A model generated the notes under the pieces. The model searched no databases. It worked only from the letters and a program-made list of their open reading frames with translations, and was not told the DNA's origin. A stretch of DNA of 64,000 nucleotides, taken from Batillaria attramentaria (Eukaryota; Mollusca; Gastropoda; Batillariidae). This document shows, in pieces, positions 45,330 through 58,468 of the stretch (the stretch's first letter is position 1; each line of letters begins with the position of its first letter). The translations under genes and the position numbers were made by a program. Location of the stretch: the NCBI GenBank assembly GCA_018292915.2, contig JACVVK020000039.1, positions 1,250,001 to 1,314,000 of the forward strand, given 5' to 3'.

Positions 45330-45495
45330 ATGGGGGTGGGAGTTTCACGTCCTTTTCCACCACGTGTGGGTGATACGAAAGATGGGACAACGAGAAAAGA
45401 GCCAGCCCAAGCGTTTGGCCCCCAACTGGGATTCGAACTCACGACCTAAGCCTTGCTAGTCCAACGCTCTACCATTCGGCTACGCCGGCTCCCCG
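45330..45495 (-). mobile_element. S1 SINE, full length
   Basis: TCCTTTTCCACCACGTGTGG tail, GGGATTCGAACTCACGACC B-box region and GCTCTACCATTCGGCTACGC A-box end. Confidence 0.8.
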
Positions 45496-45910
45496 TGGAG
45501 TAATGCAACTGCAGATTGGTATAATAATAATTATATTATAATAATGACGACGATTTTTTATAGAGCCTCTCCCTAGGGAAGCTGTACTGGCGCCTTGCAA
45601 ACAGGAGAGAGAGAGAGAGAGAGAGAGTGTGTGTGTGTGTGTGTGTGAAGGGAGGGGGTGGGGGCGCAAGCAACAGAGACCATCTTGCAACTGGGCAGGG
45701 GTAGTAGAGCAAATGGAGGGGGGGGGGAGGGGGGACGGGGGCGACGGGGAGAGAGATAATACAAACAGATTAATGAACATTTTCAAACTGTGACACTGTC
45801 AAACACTTGTAAAACTAACAATTCCAAAATGTAGCCGACAGTCCGTCTCTCTTCATGCATATCAATAATTATTATTTTTTGCGTTTAGTATTACTATTAT
45901 TCTTCGTTTA

Positions 45911-45994
45911 GTATTGCTGATAGTATTGCTGATAGTATTGCTGATAGTATTGCTGATAGTATTGCTGATAGTATTGCTGATAGTATTGCTGATA
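45911..45994. repeat. 12-bp minisatellite GTATTGCTGATA, seven copies
   Basis: Seven perfect units, preceded by degenerate ones. Open in all three frames because 12 is divisible by three. Confidence 0.95.
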
Positions 45995-46539
45995 GAGTAG
46001 GAAAGGTCGCCGCTCAACGCCAAACTTTCCGGAGACACGAATAAGAAAAAAAAATACTGCACGTGCAAAACATGTTCAAGGACGCCACAGAACAGAGAAA
46101 AGCTGAGGCAGGAAGCGGCAGTGACTAACCACGCGGTACTCGGCTCGGTAGCCGATCGATAGAAACTGCCTTCATTTTGGTGCTGGTACCATCCGGGGTT
46201 AACCACGATGGCGGATATCTTTCCAGTGCTGCTCCGACTGAAAAATTCTGAATGCGATTCCTTGGAGGTAAAGCTGTATGTTTGAAGCACGAGCATGCAC
46301 ACGTCATAATATTATAATGACGTGTTAGTGAAAGTCGTTTCCTGGCTGCTTTTTCATGCAGCTCAGTTGCTGTTCTTGTTTTTTTTTCCGGGTGAGGCTG
46401 ACTGTCGTGTTCATCTTATCATGTTTGTAAAAGTTTATGTATGGGAGACTGTATGAATGTTTGTATGTGTCTACGTATGTACGGTACGTGTATATATGTG
46501 TATATTAATGTATCACGTGAGCACTACTGTTTGATACGT

Positions 46540-46614
46540 GTAAGGCGCCTTGGGCTCTAGCAGGTTGGGCGCCATACAAATCCTCATTATTATTATTATC
46601 ATTATTATTATTAA
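46540..46614 (+). mobile_element. LINE-like 3' tail ending in ATT repeats
   Basis: GTAAGGCGCCTTGGGCTCTA...TTGGGCGCCATACAAATCC then (ATT)n. GGCGCC on either side can pair as a terminal hairpin. Confidence 0.5.
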
Positions 46615-46807
46615 ATGATCCCTTTCCAACCGAAACACCAAAAACCCAAGAAGTGTTTCCAGTGCTACGCACATAATATTACGAAAATGGAAACACTATA
46701 AGCTGGATTTCGGTTTGTCTAGATGTGAAAAAACGGGGGCCGTACATATCAATTCTGAACGTCACTACAATGTTAAGACGGTGACGTGCTGACAAGTCAT
46801 GTAGAGG

Positions 46808-46892
46808 GTTTCCTGCCAGAACACAATATCTCTCTTCCTTCTGTCTGTATCGATAGCACCTCTCGCAGGGAACCCTCCATATTTCAAGCGTG
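46808..46892 (+). mobile_element. S3 SINE, 3' block only
   Basis: TTTCCTGCCAGAACAC, CTGTATCGATAGCACCTC and GCAGGGAACCCTCCATATT match 54467-54563. Confidence 0.5.
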
Positions 46893-47712
46893 TAACTCTG
46901 CCTGTGAGCAATCGCAGTCCAAACTTTTAAATCTAACTAGCACCGGAAGCACTTTGCGCCGTCTCGACTAATCCCCGCGACCATCGGTGGTAGCGGTACC
47001 AATATAACCGCCATGACGCATCAACACAGACCCCGCAGAGCTGACGGGGAACGGAAACGGGCGTATGAGCGGCTGCTGTTGCAAGCTGCTTTGCCGGGTC
47101 CACAGTTCGGTGGCCACGTGCCCGGTCAGTGACCCGCGAAAAGTGAAGAGGGTGTGAAGAGACCTACTTCTGGAAGTGCGGGCTGTGGCTTAGGTCTGTG
47201 TTGGACTTGCCCTGTGTTGGTGTGTTTGATGACGATAATTAGGTGCATGTTCTAAGATTTGATGATGATGATGATGATGTTAGGCCATTTATTGGGCGCA
47301 TGAAAAACTGCCTTACAGTAAGCATGCTCACGGAGGTGTAACGGACGACATGTATTATTGTATACCAACGTTGTATACGCGCTGTCTAACTGTACTGAAT
47401 TCCGTCCATCGCGCGAGTTTTTGTTGTTGTTTTTAAACATTTTATTCACGCACAGGTAAAAATTTACAGATCACCCTGAAACAGTAACACAACGGGGCAG
47501 AACAAATCAAAACTTATACGCGTGATCATATGAGCCAAGTTGCGTACATGGCGGAGAAATTGCCGTGAAAAATATGAATGAGAAAAAAAAGTCGTAGGAA
47601 AAAGGGGACAGGAAGAAGAGAAGAAAGGAGAAGAGAGCATAGCAAACTGTACTATAGTCTAGAATGCAGTAGGGAGCGTTTGTTACGAGCATGCTGGGAA
47701 TAGGGCCTGTGT

Positions 47713-47757
47713 GATGTTGGGACTCGAACACAAGACTTTCCTATCTCGAAAACACTC

Positions 47758-47829
<72 letters not shown>

Positions 47830-47960
47830 AGCCGCTGCGCTACTGAGCGGCCGTCACGGCGATGCAACGAGGGTTCGAGCCCAGGTCGAGTTTGTGTTAT
47901 GTGATACCGGTTTTTCCTAGCTACCGGGCTGCTCATCGGGGATTTCTCTCCGGGTTATCC
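47713..47960. mobile_element. tRNA-like fragments split by a CA microsatellite
   Basis: In minus orientation GGCCGCTCAGTAGCGCAGCG (47838-47857) is A-box-like and TTGTGTTCGAGTCCC (47719-47733) is B-box-like. A (CA)33 tract (47762-47827) lies between them. A second B-box-like GGGTTCGAGCCC on the plus strand is at 47871. Confidence 0.4.
47762..47827. repeat. (CA)33
   Basis: Uninterrupted CA tract between two tRNA-like fragments. Confidence 0.95.
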
Positions 47961-48597
47961 GGCTTTCCTCCCCCAGCACAACCGCAAACAAAACAGGATA
48001 GGTTTTGGGTGACGCTGCACCGCGGCGACGCGCTTTCCCCGGGGGAAAGCAGCTCGAATTTCCCGAAGTAGTAAAACAAAACCAAAAAACCCCCCAAACC
48101 TGGCCCACCTATCACGAATCTGATTGGCGTTGGCAGCAAAACCGTTATCACAGGTTTGATCATCTAGATCTAGGGCGCCCGGTATAATTTTTATACAATT
48201 ATATTTACACGTAGTGATCAAATGGCGGGCAGAGGGTTGTCTGTGAAGACGTTTATTTTTAAAACTCAAGTCTTGGCACGCGCAACGCACGTGCACGTCA
48301 CTAACAGTGATCGGGCCTTGTGCCAGCAGACGGCGTGAAAAAAGAAAAGAAAAAAAAGAAGGTGAAGAAAACGGTGAAGAAAAAGGCACACTTGTTGCTG
48401 AACACAGCCCGATAAACATTAGAATGTATGCAGGAAAAGGCAGGTCAATGCCGAATATTACGACATGTATTTGATCACCCTATTCCTGTGCGGGAATTTG
48501 TGTTGTAATAAACCTGTCTGCCTAGCACTACCTTACCTAGCTTACTCTGGAGTTCACATTAAATAATAACCATAATCATAATCATACTAATTATAGG

Positions 48598-48712
48598 GTG
48601 ATTGGTTATTTGAGGGTTTAACGTCCTTTTCCTCAAATGATCGACTGACAGTAAAGACTGGGGGCACCGAGAAAAACGCCAGCACAAATATTTCGCTACC
48701 AGCTGGTAAACA
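48598..48712 (-). mobile_element. S1-related element without tRNA head, copy 1
   Basis: The tail GAGGGTTTAACGTCCTTTTC and ACGCCAGCACAAATATTTCG are kept. In place of the tRNA head comes GCTACCAGCTGGTAAACA, also found at 48890-48905. Confidence 0.65.
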
Positions 48713-48786
48713 GCAACAAGAACAACAACAACATTATTATTATTATTATTATTATTACAACAATAACAATAATAATTATTATTATA

Positions 48787-48905
48787 TGGTATTTTGGCTG
48801 GTTATTTGGGGGTTAAACGTCTTTTTCCTCCCATAATCGAGTGACAGCAAAGACGCAACGAGAAAAACGCCAGTAAAATACTTCGCTACCAGCCGGTAAA
48901 CAACA
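48787..48905 (-). mobile_element. S1-related element without tRNA head, copy 2
   Basis: Same layout as 48598-48712, about 190 bp away, ending GCTACCAGCCGGTAAACA. The pair is separated by an ATT/AAC-rich tract. Confidence 0.65.
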
Positions 48906-49671
48906 CACACTACTACTACTACTACATGAAAATCGTAATCGTGGTGTGTGCATTTGTTCAAAATCAAACCAACTTTATTTGTAGACAAAAAGTACAGCGA
49001 GATTTGCGTTGCTTCCCATACTCAGTTTGTCAATAAATAGTTAACGAGGGGATGTTCTGAAGTTTATTGTCTCTCTACCAACCGCGGGCGCGAGGCGGGC
49101 TTTTGTTATTGTTGTTGTTGTTGGTTTTTTGTTGGTTTTTTGTTTGTTTGTTTGGTTTTTTTTTTCAGGCGATCACACCGACTGATCAGACCGTGAAAAG
49201 TAACAAGCACTGCTTGCTGATTTTTCCGGGATTGTTTTAGCGATTTCGAAAAAGGAATTCACTCTACCTAATTAAGACCATGGAAGTATCAAAGAGAGGA
49301 CTCGTTTCGTCTACTGTACGCGTAGGATGATCAACTGGCCCTACCCAAGCTACAACCATAGTGGTTACAAGATATTATCAGTCCTCTTCGGCCCTACTAT
49401 ACAGTCAGGCAGAGATATTCATTTTCTATTTGTATGTTCGAAATATGAGTCTAGATGAGATTACTCCCGTAGTTTACTGTTGACTATGTTTTTTATGCGG
49501 CTTACGCCAGACATAAAATTATATGATGGTAAATGATATCAGTATAGAAAGAGTTAAATCGGCGACCTTGAGATCGGAACTTCGCATTTTTTGGAATCTT
49601 CGCAAGGTCAGGATTTGATCATACTCTTCTACTGAGTGACTCTAAAAAATAATAATAATACTAATATTAAT

Positions 49672-49860
49672 AATATTACTTGGGGGACGCCGCAAACTGA
49701 ACTCAACACGCACGCTCGCGTGAATCACACGCATTCTCTCAAACACTGGATAATGCCACATTAAAATCATGTGGTGCGAAGGGACAGCCTAGCTATTAAG
49801 GTTTGGGAATTTACAATACAATTTGTAATCTTTGTGGGCTGAATATTTCCAACATGCCCG
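49672..49860 (-). mobile_element. S2 SINE, 3' tail only
   Basis: Contains CACGCACGCTCGCGTGAATC and CATGTGGTGCGAAGGGACAG; truncated before the tRNA-like head. Confidence 0.7.
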
Positions 49861-50817
49861 ATATTATTTTATTCTGCCCCTGAGCGTTCGCCGTGTTTAA
49901 GCCGCATTTGTGGTACACGATGTTAACACTCACCCTCCCTTTCAAAAACGTATTTTCGCTGGGGTATCCGCAAACGATCAAATGATATCAATATCGCTTC
50001 AGAGAAGACAAATTCATTTTTTGTTGTTATTGTTTGAAACAGATTGTGAGGTCACTTATAAAAATATTATAAATAGCAACTGAAGTCAACACCGATATCA
50101 AATGTGCATACTGTTCAACTAAACGATTTTAATTTTTCGTATAAATTATCCGAACTTTGCGACTTTTAAGGAAATACATGAAACACGTTAATGTAAAATA
50201 ATGCCAATGATCGTTCAATTAAATCCTCGGCCACGAATCAAACATAGTAAAAATTGTCTTTTTGAAGTCAAATGCCGTAAATTAAAACGAAGGCAAAAAT
50301 TCTTTCCAGAAATTCAAAATAAATTTCAAATTCGTGTTACCTTTGTCAAGCGAAACTGCACAAGTAAGGGAGCGAAACAAGTTTTACTGTAAAACGTTAT
50401 TGCAGATTGCGCCAGTTTCGTCAGTTAACACTGATATTTTCTAATCATGTATTTCAAAGGGAAATACGGAAGCATACTGTTTCGCTGTGGAAACAACGGA
50501 AAACGCATACTCTATAGGTGTAATATTCGTGTTTGTAATCGTAAGATCCCACGACACTTATTGTTTTAAAAGGTAAACGAAAAAAAAAATCAACATCAAC
50601 AACAACAAAACACAATAAACTTTATATGTATGTCATTTGTCATCGAATGTTATTTCGAATGCGCGCAAACAAACAACTCTTTCACGCAGTGACCAGACCA
50701 GTTTAAAGGAAGAACGCCTCACAAACTATTCTAATATTAGTAATAATTCAAAGATAAAGAGGTGAATAATTATAGAAATAATGAATGAGCATCTACATTA
50801 TTATTATTATTATTATT

Positions 50818-50936
50818 TGATATCAAAGACAACGAGAAAAAGGCCAGCACAAATATGTGGCCCCAGCCGGGATTCGAACTCACGACCCGAGCATTGGGAG
50901 TCCAACGCTCTACAATTCGGCTATCCCGGCTCCCCG
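50818..50936 (-). mobile_element. S1 SINE, tail-truncated
   Basis: Intact head region (GGGATTCGAACTCACGACCC, CTACAATTCGGCTATCCC) joined to a short body; an (ATT)n run abuts it at 50800-50817. Confidence 0.75.
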
Positions 50937-51091
50937 CCAAGGGAAGCACAGATGCTGATGATCATCATCATCATTAATGATTTAACTGATCATTGTTAAA
51001 GACTCAAATTTAGGTTAGTGGTTAACAATGCCCTATTACTCCCAAAACATGCACTGCAAACAATTGAATCCGTCACGTAAATTAAGCTTGT

Positions 51092-51268
<177 letters not shown>

Positions 51269-52233
51269 ATGTACGTCGTCGCCAAAAATATGCATACATG
51301 TATATAAATCCATGTACGGCATGAGCTGTGGCCGTACTGACCAATCATCGCACCGTTACCAGTTTCAGTGAACAATGGCGGAAGCTGCTTAAGGTGATCG
51401 CCTATTATTAACAAGTAACCATTTCAGCCTTCTTAAGCAGCCAAGCAAGCAAGCAGATATTACTAGGAGAAAAGAAAAAAAAAAACAACGTACCAAAACA
51501 TTACTTCCGGGTCACGACCTCGCTACACAACTGAAAACACCCACACCTGCTCAAAACCCCCTAGCTTCCGGCCAGTTACGGAATTACCCCCCCAAAAAAA
51601 TCCGTCAGGGGCACTGAATTCATCCCTCACCTTTCAAACCCGTCCGACTAAACTCTAGAGTTATGTGACCTTGAGGAGACGCTCGGTACTGTGATTACTG
51701 ACAGGAAATGTCTGTTATCATCGCGACTACGGCGACGCTGAGGTGGCTATTACGCAGCGGCGGAACCAAGAACCAAAGAGAGGAGAGAGAGAAAAAAATC
51801 GATTCGGTTCGGGCCTGGAAAGTCCCGAAATTTTGATGACCTTCGGAACGACTGCCGCGGAAAGAAAGCCACTGGGCTGAAAGACAAATGAAAGCGGATA
51901 ATTGTCAGCAGAGGAGTGGGGAGTGGCGGTGTTCGCGCTATGACACGATCATGTCGAGCAAACCGTCCCACGGTTCCCTGGGCCCATCCCACAAGGTCGG
52001 ATGTGTTTTGCGTTGTCCTCCTCCTCCTCCCCGCTGATTAGATGCTAGTTTCAAACGAGGTCGTGACCTAGTTTCGAGCAACATGGCGCACAGCACAGCA
52101 CAGCTCTAGCTGCGTGCCCCGATTTTGCGACTGGGTTTTCCCCAGAAATCTAGGTCACGGGATCTCGGGAGATATCGGTTCCGGTGCGGGCAAGTGACAA
52201 CCCGACCGCTCCCCGACCCGTCACTGTGTGACG

Positions 52234-52285
<52 letters not shown>
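52234..52285. repeat. (GT)n
   Basis: About 25 GT units. Confidence 0.95.
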
Positions 52286-52286
<1 letters not shown>

Positions 52287-52702
52287 TCGATTCGGGTTTG
52301 TCGAGATTGTTGGACATTGGCCGGACGACGCAAACTGCGCAGTTTCTTTTCTAATTGGACAAAGACTGCTGAGCAGGTTTAACATCACCCTATAATGACT
52401 CGTCGAGATGACATCAAAGCGCAAACAATGACACCCACGCCAATTAGTGCCTAAGCGATTCTTTAGAATCTCTTTGAACTGTTAAAACCAGTTTTCTTCT
52501 GTCTACGTGTCATATGTAATCCTGTGCCGGCTTTCACTTATGAGTTGGTCTTTCCTTGTTCTGCAACCTTCAGTAACGGGTACACAAAAGCACAATTTAA
52601 CACTTTAAGTTTCACTTTCAAAGTTCTTTCCTTGGTTTATACAATATACGCGTGTGCATTTCGCAAAACAGCAATCGATGTCTAAGATATATTGATACAC
52701 CC

Positions 52703-52735
<33 letters not shown>

Positions 52736-52742
52736 CTGACTG
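52703..52742. repeat. (ATTG)n
   Basis: About nine ATTG units ending in two ACTG variants. Confidence 0.9.
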
Positions 52743-53202
52743 ATCTATATAGATTGATTTTATTTTTCTATTTCCAATTCACCACAATAAAATGAAACTT
52801 GCGCAAGAATATCTTCTGACTTCTTCAGTTCACGAGTGTTAAATGTAGCAAACTACAGAGATTACAGAAATACAAATGGAAATGCCTTATATAGAACTGT
52901 TCTATGCCATTATAATAACTCTGACAGCAATTTGCGTGCATGTGTTTGCCTACAAAATGAGAAGAATTTTGGCAACGCGATTTTTTTTCAAAATAATAAT
53001 GTAAATAAAGTTAACAAAATGGTCTACAAGCGTTTCTCACCTCCAGATTTCTGCCGATTTACAAACTGATGATTTCATCACCTTTACCGTGTTTTTGTTG
53101 TTGTTGTTGTTTGTTGTTATTTCGCCTAAGTGTATCGCCTTTACTATTATCATTACAATCATAATTATTTATATTATTATTAAATATATTATCATCAACT
53201 GT

Positions 53203-53403
53203 GTATTGTATTGTATTGTATTGTATTGTGTATTGTATTGTATTGTATTGTATTGTATTGTATTGTATTGTATTGTGTATTGTATTGTATTGTATTGTGT
53301 ATTGTATTGTATTGTATTGTATTGTATTGTATTGTGTATTGTATTGTATTGTATTGTATTGTATTGTGTATTGTATTGTATTGTATTGTATTATTTGTAT
53401 TGT
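53203..53403. repeat. (TATTG)n with regular TGTATTG interruptions
   Basis: About 200 bp of TATTG pentamers. An extra TG is inserted at 53228, 53277, 53298, 53335 and 53366, dividing the array into blocks of unequal length. Confidence 0.9.
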
Positions 53404-54029
53404 TGTATTTCGAAGATAGCGTGGCTTTTAGTTTCGTGTCACGGCGAATAAAGCGCTCAGTATATCAGTTTAAGGTCTTGGGAAATACGAGATCATCAAA
53501 AGGTGTGCTTCTTTCAAAACAAAGTCACGAAGAGGGTTTAAAAAAAAAGGCAGTTCACGATATTCAGGTCCACTAATGAATGAAGCTGACAAAATAAGAA
53601 GAAATTTGTGTATGTGTATGTCATACCAACACAGTCTACAGTTCAGCCCGAACGCTCCCGTGCTGTTTGGTGCAAAACACGGGTTACAGACAACACGCAG
53701 GCCAACCTCAGGTTTGAGGTAGATTTATCGGGCTTAAACATGAACTGAAAAACCTGACAGGCCAAAGAAACGGAACGAAAGGCTGACACTGAAGTGTGAA
53801 GTCAGTCCTTCCCGAGAGAAATCAATGAGCAGCACCATGCGTCAAAAAGTGAAGACACATTTCAAAGTCTCACGTCGGTTCAACTTCTAAGTTCAGTACA
53901 GTGAGGTCCTACGGGTCACCATCAACAGAAGAAGGAGTGAGTGAATAATAAACTTTCCTGAAGCACCAAGGAATCTGACGAATTTCCTTTTGCTTCACTT
54001 CCTTATAGTTATGGTGCACGAAATTTCCG

Positions 54030-54190
54030 GAACTTAAATTTATGTTGAGCTGGCCCTATACACCACGTGACTGTAGTGTGTTCATGTCCAGTGTGTGAGA
54101 AAATGCGTGTGATTCACGTGAGCGTGTGTGTTGGCTTTAGCTCGCGGCGCTTTGGGTCAAATATGTGGGATAAAGCACCTATATTAATGT
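54030..54190 (+). mobile_element. S2 SINE, 3' tail only
   Basis: Carries GTGTGATTCACGTGAGCGTG and GCGGCGCTTTGGG...GGATAAAGCACCTATATT. Confidence 0.7.
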
Positions 54191-54263
54191 GATTATATTT
54201 AACGAAATAAGTATAGAAACGAAAACAGCGTTATTATTATAGCCTCTGTTGTGTTCTTTGTTG

Positions 54264-54563
54264 CTCGAGAGAGTCAGGGCAGCCGAGCAGGAAAGCGCCG
54301 GACATTTAACGAAAGGGTCGCGAGTTCGAATCCTGGCTGGGAGCCAAAACAATTGGCTAGAGAGCACGTGATTTTTAGGGCTGAGCTGTAGACTGGAAAG
54401 CCCCGACCGACCGTCCGACATCTCGAAGCTTCCAGAAGACAACCTTTGTTTTGGAACAATTCGCGGATTTCCTGCCAGAAGGTGTTATCTCTCTTTTTCC
54501 TCTCTGTATCGATGGTGCTTTCTAGCAGGGAACCCTCGATTATTATTGTACTAGTGAGTGCGC
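54264..54563 (+). mobile_element. S3 tRNA-derived SINE
   Basis: Head GGGCAGCCGAGCAGGAAAGC and GTCGCGAGTTCGAATCCTGG is tRNA-like. The 3' block 54467-54563 (TTTCCTGCCAGAAGG, CTGTATCGATGG, GCAGGGAACCCTC) recurs at 46808-46892 without a head. Confidence 0.6.
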
Positions 54564-54599
54564 CTGTGCATACAAATAGTAAATAATAACAATAATCAT

Positions 54600-54795
54600 A
54601 ATAACCGACAATAACGGCGCATTGCGTAGGCGCTTCATCCAATTTCTTGAACTGGCTCAAAGCGTCACGGGCTGAACCCAATACGCACGCTCACGTGAAT
54701 AACACGTATTCTATCACACACTGGACATAAAACACATTACAGTCACGTGGTGCGAAGGATCAGCTTAGCTCCTTAAGTTTCAGAATTGTTAGTTG
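54600..54795 (-). mobile_element. S2 SINE, 3' tail only
   Basis: Contains TAGGCGCTTCATCCAATTTC, CACGCTCACGTGAATAACAC and CACGTGGTGCGAAGGATCAG; head missing. Confidence 0.7.
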
Positions 54796-55265
54796 TATTT
54801 ATCCGGAAAAGGCAACGCACGACTAACTGCACTGCTAAGATTCTGATAAAATGAATGCGCGCAAAGCCTCCTGGGACGACAGTTGCAACAGCAGCAACTC
54901 CCCTTACCAGAATCTTCAAAGTCGACCTCTCTAGTTCAGTTATATACCACATTCCGTACCGCGAACGAGTATCCCACGTGTTTGACTCTTTTTCGGTTCT
55001 GGCCCTGTATGCGAAAATAACGATTCCTTGACGGCTCTTACTGCAGCCAACACGAGTAGAATCAAAGTGCGACGCTCCCACTAGGCCAAATTTTAACCCA
55101 TGCTTACATTTTTTTTTTTTTTTTAACGAGGCCATTGGTGCACAACCCCAACCGTACTTCGTAGGGATAGAGTTAATTTCATATTTGGCCAGCGTTCGCC
55201 CACCCACCATAACTAGTAAAGGCAATAATAAGCTTTGACAACACATACAAACAATGAAATCAAAT

Positions 55266-55340
<75 letters not shown>
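55266..55340. repeat. (GT)37
   Basis: Long uninterrupted GT tract. Confidence 0.95.
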
Positions 55341-55341
<1 letters not shown>

Positions 55342-55548
55342 CGTAATTACAAATTATAACAACAGCGCACTGAACTGACGACGGAACTGTAAAAGAGAAC
55401 GTTCCATAACCTGTGGACATCACTCTCCAACTACCGCCTTTCAGAATTTTTAGCTGCTTCACTTGAGCGGTCAGACCCTCTGAGCAACAAGAAAGGATTT
55501 TTTAAAAGTCCAGTGTTACTTACAAGATCCGCTCACGCCCTATGAAAG

Positions 55549-55577
55549 CCCCCCCCCCCCCCCCCCCCCCCCCCCCC
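55549..55577. repeat. C29 homopolymer
   Basis: Uninterrupted C-run beside a minus-strand GTAAGT donor-like site (55518-55523). Confidence 0.9.
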
Positions 55578-56483
55578 GCACCCCCTGCACAATAACTTGT
55601 CTACTTCAAAGCCACGCAACCGGGAATGCTCAGCTGGGCACAAGAGTTGTCGTTCTTTCGGCGCGGAGTCGAAATATTGATTTTTTTCTTTCTTCCTCCC
55701 CAGTCTTCTGCCTGCTAGTGCCAGCCGACGCGAGAGGCCAGCGCAGCGCGGACATTCGCACGGAATTCTTTAGATCGATAACTACACCAGCTCTACCTGG
55801 CAGACAGACAGTGTGGGGGTCAGAAATTGCAAACGCAGCAGAATATCACGGCACATATTGACAGAATTATAATATCTTCACATCACGGTACGTTATTCGC
55901 GGAAGGGGGAGCGAACCCGCCGCTATGTATCAGAACGTGAACGACACTCACATAAATTACACACAATTATGGATGCAGGCAAACAAGGGGGTTGGGGGAC
56001 GGACGCTGCAATTATTTGGACAATGTTTCCTTTTTTTCAGCGAAGGAAAGGGGGATTGGTTGGTTGGTTGGTTGGTTGGCAGACGGCTCGCTTCCACTGT
56101 GACGTCACAACCATCCAGTCTTAACCATAGTTGAAATAACGACGAAAAAGCGTCAGTTATCTCCTGGTGTTCTTGCCCATATATTTGACAACATAGATCT
56201 ATGTAAAAGCTGGTACGAAATCTGTTTAACAACACGCTAAAGTTGTACAACTAATCAGACTAATCAAACTAGGCTCACGCTTCCAGGGAACCGCTTAGCC
56301 CTCCAAGCGGATGTGATCGCTTGTTGACATAGTGCTTTGGTGATACCCATGAAAGCAGCTGGTTGTTGCATGTGTCTCGTGCAACACGCAATGCACGGAT
56401 ATTTGAGGATCGACTTTGTTGCGCTTAGTAATTACCAAAAGCGGTAGAGATTAGACGAGAGTCGAAATCAGCGCGTGCAGTAT

Positions 56484-56634
56484 GGTTGGTTAGTTGGCTG
56501 GTGGACTGACCAAGGACTCTACGTCTTTTTTTCTTCAACCACATACGGGTGATGTCGAAGACGGGGCAAAGAGGGAAACTGCCCGCACAAATATTTAACC
56601 ACGGCCGGGATTCGAACTCGCGACCCGAGCACTG
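56484..56634 (-). mobile_element. S1 SINE, A box missing
   Basis: Body GGGTGATGTCGAAGACGGGG and B-box region GGGATTCGAACTCGCGACCC are present. The element stops after CGAGCACTG, before the A box. Confidence 0.7.
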
Positions 56635-58398
56635 ACACAAAGACAGGAGGAAAGTACAACACTTGAATCAAGTACCCAGACGACAGACTACAATACAAGA
56701 TTCTGCTCAGAGTTCACTGTCATTCCATCTATTATGTCTCACTTTTCCAGGTCTGTTTATAATATTAATAATGGTACAGTAGTGTCAGTTCTTTCCGCGT
56801 CTTTGAAAGATATACTTGCAATATTTCTGTGAACAAACTCCACACTACACGAACATAAAGCAAAAGCAACAAAACACCAGCGGTGCCATACTGCAGTGAA
56901 ACGAAAGAATGCAACAAGTCAAGTAGCCATAGCAAACAAAGTAAATAATTGCAAACAAAACAAGTATAGCACTTGTACCTTTCTTCGCGAGCTCAGATTT
57001 GTTCATATCCTGAAAAATAACATCCTGCACAGCTGACGTACAACAACGTTGAAGAAAAATGAAATCTGTCAATATCAGGCTGGGGTATTGCTGAGTTTGG
57101 GGGGGGGGGGAGACTGAAACCTAGGCCGGGGTGCAGAGGCTGCGTACGGCTGGGGGACCAGGGGGAGCGACGCCCCACTTCAGATAATACATTTTAGCAT
57201 TTTTGAAGGCATTTAGTAGCCTCTCCAGGCACCCAAAAGTAAAATACTGCCTTATATATGTATCCCTAGAGAGGGAAAGTCTAAAAAGCTCTTAAGTGAC
57301 TGGAGACCGACATGCAAGTCTCCCAAAATGAAGTTAGACTGTCCCATATGGCATTACATGTATCATGATATATATTACTGTGTGTGCAACCTTTTCCCCC
57401 GTCCTTTTCTTCGACTGAAAATTAGACTTTTTTCCCGGCTGAACGGATAGGAAATTTGGCTGAAAACTGCCAAACGAGTGAAAATTCTCCCCAGCCTGCA
57501 GTCTGTGCGCTTGAAGGTGTTCTCCGTCTACAGTTATAACACGTCAGACCTGTGTTCGGGTCACAGCATGCCTTTTGGCGTAAGCGCACGTAGACTTGCT
57601 TCTATTTATAGCTGAGTACCGGCGATGACAGAGCAAGAAGTGTAGATGGGGTTGTTTTAACACCCGATTTCTTCCATATTGCAGTATACAAAATTATAAA
57701 AACGGTCGCACCGACCAGACGAAGCATCAGTTCATTTGCATTCAGTGTAAGAGCTTCGGAAGTGATATTCCCCAACAAATCAGTTTGTCTCTGGTTACTG
57801 AAAACACACAAGAACTTCGAACAAAACCCATACCGAAAATTCTCGGCGAATCACGAGCTAGCCACTTCTCATACTGTTACTGTCTGAGAGTCCAGCAGGC
57901 ATACATCACAACCAGTTCCTTGCCAAAGACATGCCCTCTTTTAAATTGAAAATTTATGTCAGTCTGTCTCCGCTGGGGGTCAATTATTACGAAAGATACG
58001 TAATTACGAAAATGGCCTGCAAGTATCAGGAACGAAAATCTACGCACCCTCCTAAGACATGAAGCACAGAGGTAATTTTTCTTTCTTTGTTTCTCAACAG
58101 CAAAAGCGAACTGTTTATTAACACGTAACGTACCGCCCACAGGGATTGCCCGTTCTTGCAGTTCTCTGCCTTCCACATCATTCTGTCTTTTCATTATGTC
58201 AAGTCAAGTCGAGTCATTTCCCCATTCTCTTGGAGCACAGTGTGGTAGTGTGACACACCATCCTTACTGAACAGTCGGTCTTCAAATCTACGCTCGGGCT
58301 TGCTTGAGCTGTGGAGTTCCAGCATAACTTACTTGGTGCCCACCCAGTTAAGAATTAACGTTTCCACGGCCACACACTCTCTTTTGAACTGGACATGC

Positions 58399-58466
<68 letters not shown>
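58399..58466. repeat. (CT)33
   Basis: Uninterrupted CT tract. Confidence 0.95.

Positions 58467-58468
<2 letters not shown>

Noticed and set aside
45862..46302. 146-codon minus-strand frame with ISNT repeats
   Set aside because: Translation of the 12-bp GTATTGCTGATA array; no conserved domain.
50201..50392. 63-codon plus-strand frame in AT-rich sequence
   Set aside because: Lys/Arg-rich from composition; no domain and no neighbouring exon.
51631..52090. CpG-rich patch with strong donor (GAAAG/GTGAGG) as lin-28 exon 1
   Set aside because: No in-frame ATG after the last stop in the phase-1 frame, so it cannot be the coding exon joined to 41168; a 5' non-coding exon remains possible.
54773..55462. 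229-codon minus-strand frame, the longest in the window
   Set aside because: It crosses a (GT)37 tract coding Thr-His repeats and begins in sequence next to an S2 SINE; no family resemblance.
55524..55760. Minus-strand ATG frame MSALRWPLASAG near a GTAAGT donor
   Set aside because: The frame stops after about 41 codons, before the donor.
57877..58194. 105-codon minus-strand frame starting MKRQNDVEGRELQER
   Set aside because: Charged and protein-like in part but matches no family I recognise, with no splice or promoter support.
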